From the NCBI RefSeq assembly GCF_964252635.1, contig NZ_CAXUNP010000006.1:55534-119533 (forward strand): a stretch of DNA of 64,000 nucleotides, given 5' to 3'. The notes beneath the pieces are model-generated. The model was not told where the DNA came from. It did not search any database and worked only from the letters and a program-made list of their open reading frames with translations. Positions 39,704 through 48,069 of this stretch are shown here, in pieces. The stretch's first letter is position 1, and the number at the start of each line of letters is the position of its first letter. This DNA comes from Jatrophihabitans sp964252635. GTDB taxonomy: Bacteria; Actinomycetota; Actinomycetes; Mycobacteriales; Jatrophihabitantaceae. The position numbers were made by a program, and so were the translations under genes.

Positions 39704-40636
39704 TCAGAGCGCGAACCGGCGGAACACCTGACCGACCGACGACCCGGCGCGCCCGGCCGTGCGGGCGGCGCGGGCCGGGACCGACGGCTGCGCCTGCGCC
39801 CGGCGCACGGCGATGCCGGCCGCGAGACCCCCGGCCGCGGCCCCCACCCCGAGCGCGGTGGGGATGCCGATTCGGGCCGCCTTGCGGCCGGTCCGGAAGT
39901 CGCGGATCTCCCACCCGCGCCGCTTGGCCTCCGCGCGGAGCGCCGTGTCGGGGTTGACGGCCACGGCGCGGCCGACGAGCGAGAGCATCGGCAGGTCGTT
40001 GATCGAGTCCGAGTACGCCGAGCAGTGGGTGAGGTCGAGCCCCTCGCGTGCCGCCAGGGACCGGACGGCCGCCGCCTTGGCCTCTCCGTGCAGCACGTCA
40101 CCGACCAGCCGTCCGGTGTAGACGCCGGCCTCGGACTCGGCCACGGTGCCCAGTGCCCCGGTGAGCGAGAGCCGGTCGGCGATGATGGTGGCCAGCTCGA
40201 CCGGGGTGGCGGTGACCAGCCAGACGCGCTGGCCGGCCTCGAGGTGCAGCCGGGCCAGCGCCTGCGTCCCCCGCCAGATCTTGTCCGACATCGACTCGTC
40301 GTAGATCTCCTCGCCGAGGACCCGGACCTCGTCGACCTTCTTGCCGGCGACGAAGGCCAGCGCCGACTCGCGGGTGGAGTGCATGTCGCCGTGCGACTCG
40401 CCGCGCAGCCGGAGCCGCACCTGCCGTGCGGCGAAGGTGGTGAGGTCGCGCCAGGTGAAGAAGTCGCGCGCCGCCAGCCCCTTGGCGAAGTGGTAGATCG
40501 ACGCGCCGATCATCATCGTGTTGTCGACGTCGAAGAAGGCGGCGGCAGTGGGGTCCGGCGTCGGCCGGACGACATCGTCGACACCCTCGGCGGTCAGCTC
40601 GATCGTCGGGTCCGCCTCCGCGGGCAGCTCGGCCAT
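39704..40636 (-). CDS. HAD-IB family phosphatase (SerB1-like, Rv0505c)
   Basis: A 310-residue HAD hydrolase. Motif I is AAFFDVDNTMMIGASI (nucleophile Asp in DVDN), motif II is VWLVTATPVELA, and SAYSDSINDLPML gives motif IV. The IB cap lies between. The last 60 residues include a hydrophobic Gly/Ala stretch (GVGAAAGGLAAGIAVRRA) that may be a membrane helix. Relatives act on phosphoserine or lysophosphatidic acid; the real substrate is open. Start ATG 40636, supported by TAGGCT on the minus strand 7 nt upstream. Confidence 0.9.
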   Translation of the reverse strand: MAELPAEADPTIELTAEGVDDVVRPTPDPTAAAFFDVDNTMMIGASIYHFAKGLAARDFFTWRDLTTFAARQVRLRLRGESHGDMHSTRESALAFVAGKKVDEVRVLGEEIYDESMSDKIWRGTQALARLHLEAGQRVWLVTATPVELATIIADRLSLTGALGTVAESEAGVYTGRLVGDVLHGEAKAAAVRSLAAREGLDLTHCSAYSDSINDLPMLSLVGRAVAVNPDTALRAEAKRRGWEIRDFRTGRKAARIGIPTALGVGAAAGGLAAGIAVRRAQAQPSVPARAARTAGRAGSSVGQVFRRFAL

Positions 40637-40643
40637 GGAAACG

Positions 40644-40649
40644 AGCCTA
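40644..40649 (-). promoter_or_regulatory. -10 element for leaderless HAD phosphatase
   Basis: TAGGCT on the minus strand, 7 nt before the ATG at 40636. Confidence 0.48.
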
Positions 40650-40679
40650 TCGAGGTCGGCTGAGCACTCGATGGGATCG

Positions 40680-41882
40680 TCACTTATGTGACGGGCACCC
40701 GCCGACGCCGACACCGATGGGGCCGAGCCCGATCGAGATGCCGCAGCTGCCGACCGAGATCGGCGCCTTGCTGGGGAGTAGTCGCGGCAACGTCGGGACG
40801 CCGCGGCCACGCGACGAGGGCGCCGAGCGCGTGGGCTGCGGAGCGGCCGGTCGCCCGCTGGCCGGTGCGCCCGTACCGGACGAACCACCGCGGTGCGTGG
40901 CGCCGCTGCGGTTCGAGTGCGTCGCGGGCGTGGACGGTGTCGCGGGGGTGCGTGTCGTGGGAGCACGCGTGGCGGGCGCCGACCCCGTCGAGCTGCAGGT
41001 CGGCACCGGCCCGAGACGGTCGGACCTTGCGCCGGACGCGCACCCGTTGGCAACGGCCGGCGCGAGGCTGCGAGCCCGGGTGAGCGCGGAGTTGGTCAGC
41101 GCCCACGAGGACAGGGTCTGCGATCGCACCGTGCTGGTGGGCAGGGCGTCGGCCAATGCCTTCAGGCGGACGAGCTGCCCGGGCGCCCAGTCGGTGATGA
41201 TCGTCAACGGGGTCTGCGACTTCGACGTGACCGCTTTGGTGTTGAGCAGGTCGCTGCCGTGCCGCAGGTCGGAGTTGGCCGAGGCCAGGTTCTTGGAGAT
41301 CAGGCCGGCACTGTGCGCGGACAGGCCGCCGGCCAGCGGCCCGCGTCCGGACGCCGAGGCCGAGTCGCGGCGGAGCAGGGCCCGCGCCTCCTGCACCCGG
41401 GTCTGGGCGAGGGACAGGTAGGCGTGTCCCTTGTCGGTGCCGCCGGAGGTCAGCGACAGCTGCACGTTCTCGCTGGCCCGCTTCAGCCCGTACAGCGAAT
41501 CCCCGGGCAGTGCCTTCTGGCTCATCCACACCGCGCCGCCGAGCAGGACCAGGAAGGCGGCGGCCACGGTGCCCGCGACGGCGAGCGGCCGGACGAAACG
41601 ACGGCGGCGCGCGGGCTCGCGGTGCCGGGCCGTGGCCACGGGGGTCGGGGCGGTGTCGGGTGCGCTCTCGGCGATGAGACGGGGGGCGACCGCGACGAGC
41701 TGGGCGCGCAGCTCGCTGCGGAACCGCGGGTCCGGCGCCGGTGCGTAGTCGACGGCGCGCAGCGACGCCACCACCTCGCGCACGCGTGGGTCCCGGGACT
41801 TCTCGGGGTCCTCGGCACGGCGCAGCGACGAGCCGAGCATCGACACTCGATGCGGGCTCATGTCGTTGTACCGGGGGTCCAT
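40680..41882 (-). CDS. DUF5667 membrane protein, probable anti-sigma (RsbN-like)
   Basis: A 400-residue protein. A cytoplasmic N-terminus (about 1-100, with DPRFRSELRAQLVAVAP), one transmembrane helix (about 103-122, LAVAGTVAAAFLVLLGGAVW) and an outside DUF5667-type helical domain (GDSLYGLKRASENVQLSL). A long Ser/Thr/Pro/Gly-rich tail ends in VGVGGCPSHK. It directly follows the BldN-like ECF sigma gene on the same strand, as rsbN follows bldN in Streptomyces, so anti-sigma control is the best inference. No zinc motif. Confidence 0.78.
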   Translation of the reverse strand: MDPRYNDMSPHRVSMLGSSLRRAEDPEKSRDPRVREVVASLRAVDYAPAPDPRFRSELRAQLVAVAPRLIAESAPDTAPTPVATARHREPARRRRFVRPLAVAGTVAAAFLVLLGGAVWMSQKALPGDSLYGLKRASENVQLSLTSGGTDKGHAYLSLAQTRVQEARALLRRDSASASGRGPLAGGLSAHSAGLISKNLASANSDLRHGSDLLNTKAVTSKSQTPLTIITDWAPGQLVRLKALADALPTSTVRSQTLSSWALTNSALTRARSLAPAVANGCASGARSDRLGPVPTCSSTGSAPATRAPTTRTPATPSTPATHSNRSGATHRGGSSGTGAPASGRPAAPQPTRSAPSSRGRGVPTLPRLLPSKAPISVGSCGISIGLGPIGVGVGGCPSHK

Positions 41883-42006
41883 GGTGGGGCCTCTCGTGCC
41901 GTGAGCGACGGGATCCTTCCGTCACCCACGGAACTCAACGACCCAGCTGCCCGGATGTTACGGGCGCGGCCGGGCCCGGATCCACGTCCCGCCGGGCGGT
42001 GCACGC

Positions 42007-42840
42007 TCATCGCAGGTCGTCGCCCAGCAAGTCGGCGAGTTTGCGCACCGCCCGGTGCTGCATGGCCTTGATCGCGCCGTCGTTCTTGCCCATGACCGCA
42101 GCGGTCTCGGTGACCGACAGGCCCTGCATGAAGCGCAGCACGACGCACTCGCGCTGCTCGTCGCCCAGCTGCCCCACGGCTTCCATCAGCCGGTCGCGGG
42201 CCAGCGAGTCCAGGACGGCGCTCTCGGTGCTCTGCTCGTGCTCGGGCCCCTCGATGGTGTCCCCGGTCGTCCGCTCCAAGCGGTTCCGGGCCGACTTGAC
42301 GTGGTCCAGGACGATGTTGCGGGCGATCGTGACGAACCAGGCGCCGATGTCGCGGCCCTGGTAGCTGATCGAGCTGATGCGACGCAGGGCCCGGACGAAC
42401 GTCTCGCTGGTGAAGTCCTCGGCCAGGGCGCGGTCGTTGACGCGGTAGTAGATGAACCGGAACACCGAGTCGACGTAGCGGTCGTAAAGCATCCCGAAGG
42501 CCTCGCCGTCGCCGTCCTGGGCCAGCCGCACCAGGCGCCAGGTCTCGACGTGGTCGTCCTCCATGGCGGGCTCGTCCGCGCGGCTACGGGAGGCCTCGTC
42601 GGGCCCGTCGACGCGACCGTCGCCCGGTGGGGTGGGCACCGGCTCGAACGCGCGGGACGCCCGACCGCGCACGGTGGAGGGACGGGAGGCGGGTGACTCG
42701 ACCGCCGAGAGCATGAGCCCGGTGGTTGTCAGCGGCTGCGTACCCCGGCGGGCGAGTACGTCGTTGATCAGGTCGGCGAGGGCGTCCAGGCCACCCCGGC
42801 CGTTGCCGCGCCCTGGAGACGGGACGTCGCGTCGCGGCAT
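42007..42840 (-). CDS. BldN-like ECF sigma factor with N-terminal extension
   Basis: A 277-residue ECF sigma factor, long for the class. The first ~95 residues form an extension (LADLINDVLARRGTQPLTTT) like the pro-region of Streptomyces BldN. Region 2 has FGMLYDRYVDSVFRFIYYRV and DFTSETFVRALRRI; region 4 has LGDEQRECVVLRFMQGLSVTE. BldN controls aerial development in Streptomyces. ATG 42840 is preferred over the TTG two codons upstream, because AGGA lies about 9 nt before the ATG and too close to the TTG. Encoded upstream of a DUF5667 protein, its probable anti-sigma. Confidence 0.87.
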   Translation of the reverse strand: MPRRDVPSPGRGNGRGGLDALADLINDVLARRGTQPLTTTGLMLSAVESPASRPSTVRGRASRAFEPVPTPPGDGRVDGPDEASRSRADEPAMEDDHVETWRLVRLAQDGDGEAFGMLYDRYVDSVFRFIYYRVNDRALAEDFTSETFVRALRRISSISYQGRDIGAWFVTIARNIVLDHVKSARNRLERTTGDTIEGPEHEQSTESAVLDSLARDRLMEAVGQLGDEQRECVVLRFMQGLSVTETAAVMGKNDGAIKAMQHRAVRKLADLLGDDLR

Positions 42841-43066
42841 CGACAACGTCCTTCCCCCTGCCCGCCGGGACGGAGCCCGGATGCGGTCACCTGACGTGTA
42901 AAGATTCTGCTAACTATAGGATCGACCCCGGGTGATTGACCAGCCCCCGGCGGCTGACGTCCAGCATTCCCGGCATGTCCTGGCGGGGAACAGGACCCTG
43001 ACGCACATTCTCGGGTCTGCCTACCCCCTAAAATCGGACAAACAGGACTCTACGCGCGGAGGAACG

Positions 43067-43315
43067 ATGGCGCCGACCGATCACGTCGTCACCCTGCTCA
43101 CGCGGGTGGGCTGTCATCTGTGCGAGGTCGCCGAGCAGCAGCTGCGCGCCCTGCGCTCAGAACTGGGGTTCGACTACCGCGAGGTGGACGTGGACACCTC
43201 GGCGCCGTTGCGGGCGGAGTACTCCGACCGCGTTCCGGTTGTGCTCGTCGACGGCAAGGAGCACGGGTACTGGCGCGTGGAAGAGGCCCGGTTCCGCAGG
43301 GCCGTCGCCCGCTGA
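43067..43315 (+). CDS. glutaredoxin-like thioredoxin-fold protein (Rv0508-like)
   Basis: An 82-residue redox protein. The active site is CHLC in TRVGCHLCEVAEQQL, and the cis-Pro lies in DRVPVVLVDGKEHGYWRV. GGAGG (43058-43062) lies 4 nt before the ATG. It is divergent from the sigma-factor gene across about 225 bp and upstream of rex. Related proteins are DUF836/glutaredoxin-like; partner unknown, perhaps mycothiol-linked in this organism. Confidence 0.88.
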   Translation: MAPTDHVVTLLTRVGCHLCEVAEQQLRALRSELGFDYREVDVDTSAPLRAEYSDRVPVVLVDGKEHGYWRVEEARFRRAVAR

Positions 43316-43342
43316 GCGATCCTTAGCACGGGCCCCCACGAT

Positions 43343-43360
43343 TTGGGAAAACTTTCACGA
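43343..43360. promoter_or_regulatory. Rex-operator-like site
   Basis: TTGGGAAAACTTTCACGA matches 13 of 18 positions of the Streptomyces-type site TTGTGAACGCGTTCACAA, with most differences in the centre. It lies about 130 bp before rex, consistent with NADH/NAD-responsive autoregulation. Confidence 0.45.
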
Positions 43361-43488
43361 GCGGCGTAGCGTCCGGAACAGATCCAATCAGCCCTACCAC
43401 ACCCGTCCCGGCATCGATCTAGCGGACCGCGAGCAGCCCTCGTGAGCACCCGTCGCGCTGCCCGGACGAGCTTCGTTCCGAGGTGTCG

Positions 43489-44184
43489 ATGTCCGCTCCG
43501 CGCGAGTCCCGCGGTGACGCCCGTGCCGTGCCGGAGGCGACCGTCGCCCGGCTGGCCACCTACCTGCGCGTGCTCACGACCTTCGGCGACGACGCCATCA
43601 GCACGGTGTCGTCGGAGGAGCTCGCCTCGGCCGCGGGGGTCAACTCGGCGAAGCTGCGCAAGGACCTGTCCTACCTCGGGTCCTACGGCATCCGCGGCGT
43701 GGGCTACGACGTCGGCACCCTGACCGAACAGATCTCGCGCACCCTCGGGCTCACCGTGCACCACTCCGTGGCCCTGATCGGGGTCGGCAACCTGGGCCAG
43801 GCCCTCGCCGGCTACGCCGGCTTCGCCTCGCGCGGGTTCCGCATCGCGGCGCTGCTCGACGCCGACCGGACCCGCGTCGGCTCGCGGATGCGCGGGCTCA
43901 CCGTGCGCGACATCGGCGACCTCGAGGACGTGCTCGCCGAGCATGCGATCACGATCGCCGTCCTGGCCGTTCCCGGCTCGGCCGCCCAGTCGGTCTGCGA
44001 TCGCCTGGTGCAGGCCGGGGTCAGCAGCATTCTGAACTTCGCCCCGGTCGTGTTGTCCGTCCCCGCGCACGTGCACCTGCGCAAGGTCGACCTCGCCGCG
44101 GAGCTGCAGATCCTGTCCTTCCACGAGACGCGCAAGGCCGCGTCCGCGTTGACGATCCCCACCCTGAGCGAGGCCAGCCGATGA
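43489..44184 (+). CDS. rex: redox-sensing repressor Rex
   Basis: A 231-residue NAD(H)-sensing repressor. The N-terminal winged helix is VARLATYLRVLTTFGDDAIS, SAKLRKDLSYLGSYGIRGVG. The Rossmann domain follows, with ALIGVGNLGQALAGYAGF and a C-terminal swapped helix. Rex binds its operator when NADH is low and releases when NADH rises. ATG 43489 has GAGG (43480-43483) 5 nt upstream; an in-frame GTG at 43483 is less suitable. The stop overlaps hemA (ATGA at 44181), so heme synthesis is co-transcribed with the redox sensor. Confidence 0.95.
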   Translation: MSAPRESRGDARAVPEATVARLATYLRVLTTFGDDAISTVSSEELASAAGVNSAKLRKDLSYLGSYGIRGVGYDVGTLTEQISRTLGLTVHHSVALIGVGNLGQALAGYAGFASRGFRIAALLDADRTRVGSRMRGLTVRDIGDLEDVLAEHAITIAVLAVPGSAAQSVCDRLVQAGVSSILNFAPVVLSVPAHVHLRKVDLAAELQILSFHETRKAASALTIPTLSEASR

Positions 44185-45479
44185 GCCTGTTGGTGGTCGG
44201 ACTGTCGCACCGGACGGCACCGGTGTCGGTCCTCGAGCGCGCCGCCGTCCCCGTCGACGACGTCCGCAAGACCGTCGAGGAACTGCACCACGCCGAGATG
44301 ATCAGCGAGGTCATGCTGGTCTCCACGTGCAACCGCGTCGAGGTCTACGCCGACGTCGCCCGCTTCCACCCCGCGGTCGCCGAGATCACCAGCGTCCTGG
44401 CCCGGCACGCCGGGCTGGCGGTGTCCGCGCTGTCCGACCACCTCTACGTGCACTTCGCGGAGGCCGCCGCCGAGCACCTGTTCACCGTCGCCTCCGGCCT
44501 GGACTCCATGGTCGTCGGCGAGTCCCAGATCCTGGGCCAACTGCGCAACGCCTACGCGCTCGGCACCGAGATCGGCTCGGTGGGCAGCGTGCTGCACGAC
44601 CTCGCCCAGACCGCGCTGCGGGTCGGCAAGCGGGTGCACACCGAGACCGGCATCGACCGCGCCGGGGCGTCCATCGTGTCCTTGGCGCTCGACCGCGCCG
44701 AGGGCGTGCTCGGCCCGCTCGCCGAGCGCACCGCCCTGGTCATCGGCGCCGGCTCCATGGGCGCCCTCGCCGGAGCGACCCTGCGGCGTCGTGGGGTCAG
44801 CGAGATCGTGGTCGCCAACCGTTCCGCCGAGCGTGGCGCGCTGCTGGCCGAGCGCCTCGGCGGCACCGCCGTCGCGCTGTCCGCGCTGCCCGAGGCGATC
44901 GCGAACGCCGACCTGGTGCTGTCCTCCACCGGCTCCACCGGGCTGATCGTCGAGGCCGAGGCCGTCGGCCCCCGCGACGAGCGTCCGCTGGTCGTCCTGG
45001 ACATCGCCCTGCCCCGCGACGTCGACCCGGCCGTCGCGGTGCAGCCGGGCGTCACCTACGTCGACCTCGAGGCGCTGCGCGACGGCGGCGCGATGGTCAG
45101 CGACGCCGAGGTCGCGTCCGCGGTCTCGATCGTGGTCGGCGAGCTGCAGGACCACCTCGCAGCCCAGCAGCAGCTGGCCGTGGCACCGACCGTCACCGCG
45201 CTGCGCGCCCGGGCCAACCAGGTCATCGAGGGCGAGCTGACCCGCCTCGACGGGCGGGTCCCCGACCTGACGGCCGACGAGCGGCGTGCCGTCGCCGACG
45301 CCGTCCGCCGCGCGGTCGAGAAGGTGCTGCACGCCCCGACCGTGCGGGTCAAGGAGCTGGCCGCGACGCCGGGCGGCGACTCCTACGCCGCCGCCCTGCG
45401 CGAGCTGTTCGACCTCGACCCGGCCGCGGCCGAGTCCGTCGCCGCCGTCAAGAAGACCGACGGCGGAGCACGCTCATGA
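44181..45479 (+). CDS. hemA: glutamyl-tRNA reductase
   Basis: A 432-residue NADPH enzyme reducing Glu-tRNA to glutamate-1-semialdehyde, the first step of the C5 heme route. The catalytic Cys50 is in VSTCNRVEVYA. VVGESQILGQLRNAY and the nucleotide-binding LVIGAGSMGALAGATL follow, and the C-terminal dimerisation helices carry VVGELQDHLAAQQQLA. Translation is coupled to rex and to hemC by 4-bp overlaps. Confidence 0.96.
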   Translation: MSLLVVGLSHRTAPVSVLERAAVPVDDVRKTVEELHHAEMISEVMLVSTCNRVEVYADVARFHPAVAEITSVLARHAGLAVSALSDHLYVHFAEAAAEHLFTVASGLDSMVVGESQILGQLRNAYALGTEIGSVGSVLHDLAQTALRVGKRVHTETGIDRAGASIVSLALDRAEGVLGPLAERTALVIGAGSMGALAGATLRRRGVSEIVVANRSAERGALLAERLGGTAVALSALPEAIANADLVLSSTGSTGLIVEAEAVGPRDERPLVVLDIALPRDVDPAVAVQPGVTYVDLEALRDGGAMVSDAEVASAVSIVVGELQDHLAAQQQLAVAPTVTALRARANQVIEGELTRLDGRVPDLTADERRAVADAVRRAVEKVLHAPTVRVKELAATPGGDSYAAALRELFDLDPAAAESVAAVKKTDGGARS

Positions 45480-46396
45480 CGAGTACCCGCACGCTGCGCA
45501 TCGGCACCCGCGCCTCCGCGCTGGCCCGCACGCAGACCGACCTCGTCGCCGACGCCCTGGGCGGGTCGACGGAGATCGTCCCGATCGTCACCGAGGGCGA
45601 CGTCTCGTCCGCGGCGCTGGCGCAGATCGGCGGCACCGGGGTCTTCGTGTCGGCCCTGCGCACGGCGTTGCTGGACGGCCAGATCGACGTCGCCGTCCAC
45701 TCGTTCAAGGACCTGCCGACCGCCCCGGCCGACGGCATCGCGCTGGCCGCGGTGCCGGTGCGCGAGGACCCGCGCGACGCGCTGGTCGCCCGCGACGGCC
45801 TCACCCTCGGCGAGCTGCCGCCCGGCGCCCGCGTCGGCACCGGCTCCCCGCGCCGCGCCGCGCAGATCCACGCGCTGGGCCTCGGGGTCGAGGTCGTCGG
45901 GCTGCGCGGCAACGTCGACACCCGGATGCGCAAGGTCAGTTCCGGCGAGCTCGACGCCGTCGTGCTCGCCTACGCCGGGCTGCGCCGGCTGGGCCGGGAA
46001 GGCGAGGTCACCGAGGTCCTCGACCCGATCCAGATGCTGCCGGCCCCGGCCCAGGGAGCGCTGGCGATCGAGTGCCGGGCCGACGACGAGGACACGGTGG
46101 CGGTGCTGGCCGTGCTGGACGACGCCGACACCCGCACCACCGTCCTCGCCGAGCGGGCCCTGCTTGCCGGGCTCGAGGCAGGCTGTTCCGCGCCGGTCGG
46201 CGCGCTGGCCGTCATCGCCGAGGGCGACGACGGTCCCGAGATTTTCCTTCGCGGTTCGGTGACCGCGGCCGACGGCAGCGACGCCGTGCGGCTCTCGGTC
46301 ACCGGGACCACCACCGATGCCGACGGTGTCGGGCGGCGGCTTGCCGCCGACCTGCTCGCCGACGGCGCTGACACCATGATGGGGAGCACCACATGA
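45476..46396 (+). CDS. hemC: hydroxymethylbilane synthase
   Basis: A 306-residue enzyme joining four porphobilinogen units. RIGTRASALARTQTDLVAD opens domain 1; VAVHSFKDLPT has the catalytic Asp region; GTGSPRRAAQ and LRGNVDTRMRKV bind substrate. The dipyrromethane cofactor attaches to Cys237 in EAGCSAPVGA. Overlaps hemA upstream and the hemD fusion downstream, each by 4 bp. Confidence 0.96.
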   Translation: MTSTRTLRIGTRASALARTQTDLVADALGGSTEIVPIVTEGDVSSAALAQIGGTGVFVSALRTALLDGQIDVAVHSFKDLPTAPADGIALAAVPVREDPRDALVARDGLTLGELPPGARVGTGSPRRAAQIHALGLGVEVVGLRGNVDTRMRKVSSGELDAVVLAYAGLRRLGREGEVTEVLDPIQMLPAPAQGALAIECRADDEDTVAVLAVLDDADTRTTVLAERALLAGLEAGCSAPVGALAVIAEGDDGPEIFLRGSVTAADGSDAVRLSVTGTTTDADGVGRRLAADLLADGADTMMGSTT

Positions 46397-47970
46397 CCCG
46401 CGCACGCAGAGCCTCCAAGGCCCCAGGTCTTATCACCTTCGTGGGGGCCGGTCCGGGCGACCCCGGCCTGCTGACCACGCGCGCTGCCGACGCGATCCGC
46501 GGTGCGGACCTCGTCGTCGCGGACACCGCGGTGCCGACGGCGATCATCGCCAGTGCCACCGAGGTCCGAGCCCCGGAACTGACGGCGGCCGACACCGCGA
46601 AGGCCCTGCTGGCCGACGCGCGCGCCGGGCTGACCGTCGCGCGGGTCGTCGTCGGGGACCCGTTCGCCGACGACTCCGTCGTCAAGGAGACCCTCGCGAT
46701 CGCCCGCACCGTCGTGCCGTTCGAGGTCGTTCCCGGCGTCGGGCTGGGCACCGGGACCGCGGCTTACGCCGGCGTGCCGGTGGGGCCCGTCCGGACGGAG
46801 GCGGACCTGCGTGAGCTCGCCGGGGCCGGTGGCGTCGACTACGACGCGCTCGCGCACGCGGCGGGCACGCTCGTCCTCACCGCCGACGCCGCCGACGTGC
46901 AGTCCGCGGGCGAGCAGCTCGTCGCCTACGGCCTCAAGCCCGACACCCCGGTGACGGTGAGCTGCAACGGCACCACCACCGGCCAGCAGACCGTCGCCGG
47001 TGTCGCCGGTGACCTCGAGCTCGCCGCCGTCGGCATGACCGGGCCGGTCGTCGTCACCGTCGGCAAGGCCGCCGCCCAGCGCGACAAGCTCGCCTGGTGG
47101 GAGTCCCGCGCCCTCTACGGCTGGAAGGTCCTGGTCCCGCGGACCAAGGAGCAGGCCGGCACCATGAGCGACCGGCTGCGCGGCTTCGGTGCGGTGCCGG
47201 TCGAGGTCCCGACCATCGCCGTCGAGCCGCCGCGTACGCCGACCCAGATGGAGCGGGCGATCAAGGGCCTGGTCACCGGCCGGTTCGAGTGGATCGTGTT
47301 CACCTCGACCAATGCCGTCCGCGCCGTGCGCGAGAAGTTCGAGGAGTTCGGGCTCGACGCCCGCGCGTTCGCCGGTGTGAAGATCGCCTGCGTGGGCGAG
47401 GCCACCGCCGAGGCGGTGCGCGCCTTCGGCATCAAGCCCGAGCTCGTCCCGGCCGAGGACGCGTCGTCCTCGGAGGGCCTGCTCGCGATCTTCCCGCCGT
47501 TCGACGAGGTGCTGGACCCGATCGACCGGGTGCTGCTGCCGCGCGCCGACATCGCGACCGAGACGCTGGCCGCCGGCCTGCGCGAACTCGGCTGGGAGAT
47601 CGACGACGTGACCGCCTACCGGACGGTGCGGGCGGCCCCGCCCGCCGCCGAGATCCGCGACGCGATCAAGAGCGGCGGCTTCCAGGCCGTCTGCTTCACC
47701 TCCTCCTCGACGGTGCGCAACCTCGTCGGCATCGCCGGCAAGCCGCACGCGCGCACCGTCGTGGCCTGCATCGGCCCGCAGACCGCGGCCACCGCAGCCG
47801 AGTTCGGCCTGCGTGTCGACGTGCAGCCCGACCAGGCCACCGTCCCCGCCCTGATCGACGCGCTCGCCGAGTACGCCGTCGAGCGGGCCGCGGCCGAGAA
47901 GGAGAAGGCCGCGGCGACCGCGGCCAAGAAGGCGTCGGGCCGCACCCCGACGCGGCGCGCCGCCCGCTGA
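46393..47970 (+). CDS. hemD: uroporphyrinogen-III methyltransferase-like/synthase fusion
   Basis: A 525-residue two-domain protein. The N-terminal half (about 1-235) resembles CobA/SUMT: LITFVGAGPGDPGLLTTRAA, FEVVPGVGLGTGTAAYAGVP. Some SAM-site positions look altered, so methyltransferase activity is uncertain. The C-terminal half (about 240-500) is HemD, cyclising hydroxymethylbilane to uroporphyrinogen III (WKVLVPRTKEQAGTMSDRLR, VFTSTNAVRAVREKF, CFTSSSTVRNLVG). A Lys/Ala/Arg-rich tail ends it. The fusion is usual in actinobacteria. It ends the rex-hem operon; a long hairpin follows. Confidence 0.93.
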   Translation: MTRARRASKAPGLITFVGAGPGDPGLLTTRAADAIRGADLVVADTAVPTAIIASATEVRAPELTAADTAKALLADARAGLTVARVVVGDPFADDSVVKETLAIARTVVPFEVVPGVGLGTGTAAYAGVPVGPVRTEADLRELAGAGGVDYDALAHAAGTLVLTADAADVQSAGEQLVAYGLKPDTPVTVSCNGTTTGQQTVAGVAGDLELAAVGMTGPVVVTVGKAAAQRDKLAWWESRALYGWKVLVPRTKEQAGTMSDRLRGFGAVPVEVPTIAVEPPRTPTQMERAIKGLVTGRFEWIVFTSTNAVRAVREKFEEFGLDARAFAGVKIACVGEATAEAVRAFGIKPELVPAEDASSSEGLLAIFPPFDEVLDPIDRVLLPRADIATETLAAGLRELGWEIDDVTAYRTVRAAPPAAEIRDAIKSGGFQAVCFTSSSTVRNLVGIAGKPHARTVVACIGPQTAATAAEFGLRVDVQPDQATVPALIDALAEYAVERAAAEKEKAAATAAKKASGRTPTRRAAR

Positions 47971-47979
47971 CCCACCCAC

Positions 47980-48037
47980 CTTCCCGCCCGGTGTGGTCGC
48001 GATTCCTTGACGGATCACGACCACAGCGGGCGGGAAG
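47980..48037. terminator. long hairpin between hemD and hemB
   Basis: Two arms of about 26 nt (47980-48006 and 48012-48037) pair with two mismatches and one bulge around a TTGAC loop. CTTCCCGCCC pairs with GGGCGGGAAG at the base. It lies 10 nt after the hemD stop and 33 nt before hemB. No T-run, but the stem is exceptionally stable. Confidence 0.68.
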
Positions 48038-48056
48038 TGAGCAGGGCGGTCGCGCG

Positions 48057-48062
48057 TAACCT
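48057..48062 (+). promoter_or_regulatory. -10 element for leaderless hemB
   Basis: TAACCT, 7 nt before the GTG at 48070, just after the long hairpin. Suggests hemB has its own promoter. Confidence 0.48.
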
Positions 48063-48069
48063 TAATAGC

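Noticed and set aside
48007..48069. Extended HemB N-terminus from 48007
   Set aside because: It would start inside the long hairpin loop with no ribosome-binding site; the GTG at 48070 has a well-placed -10 element.
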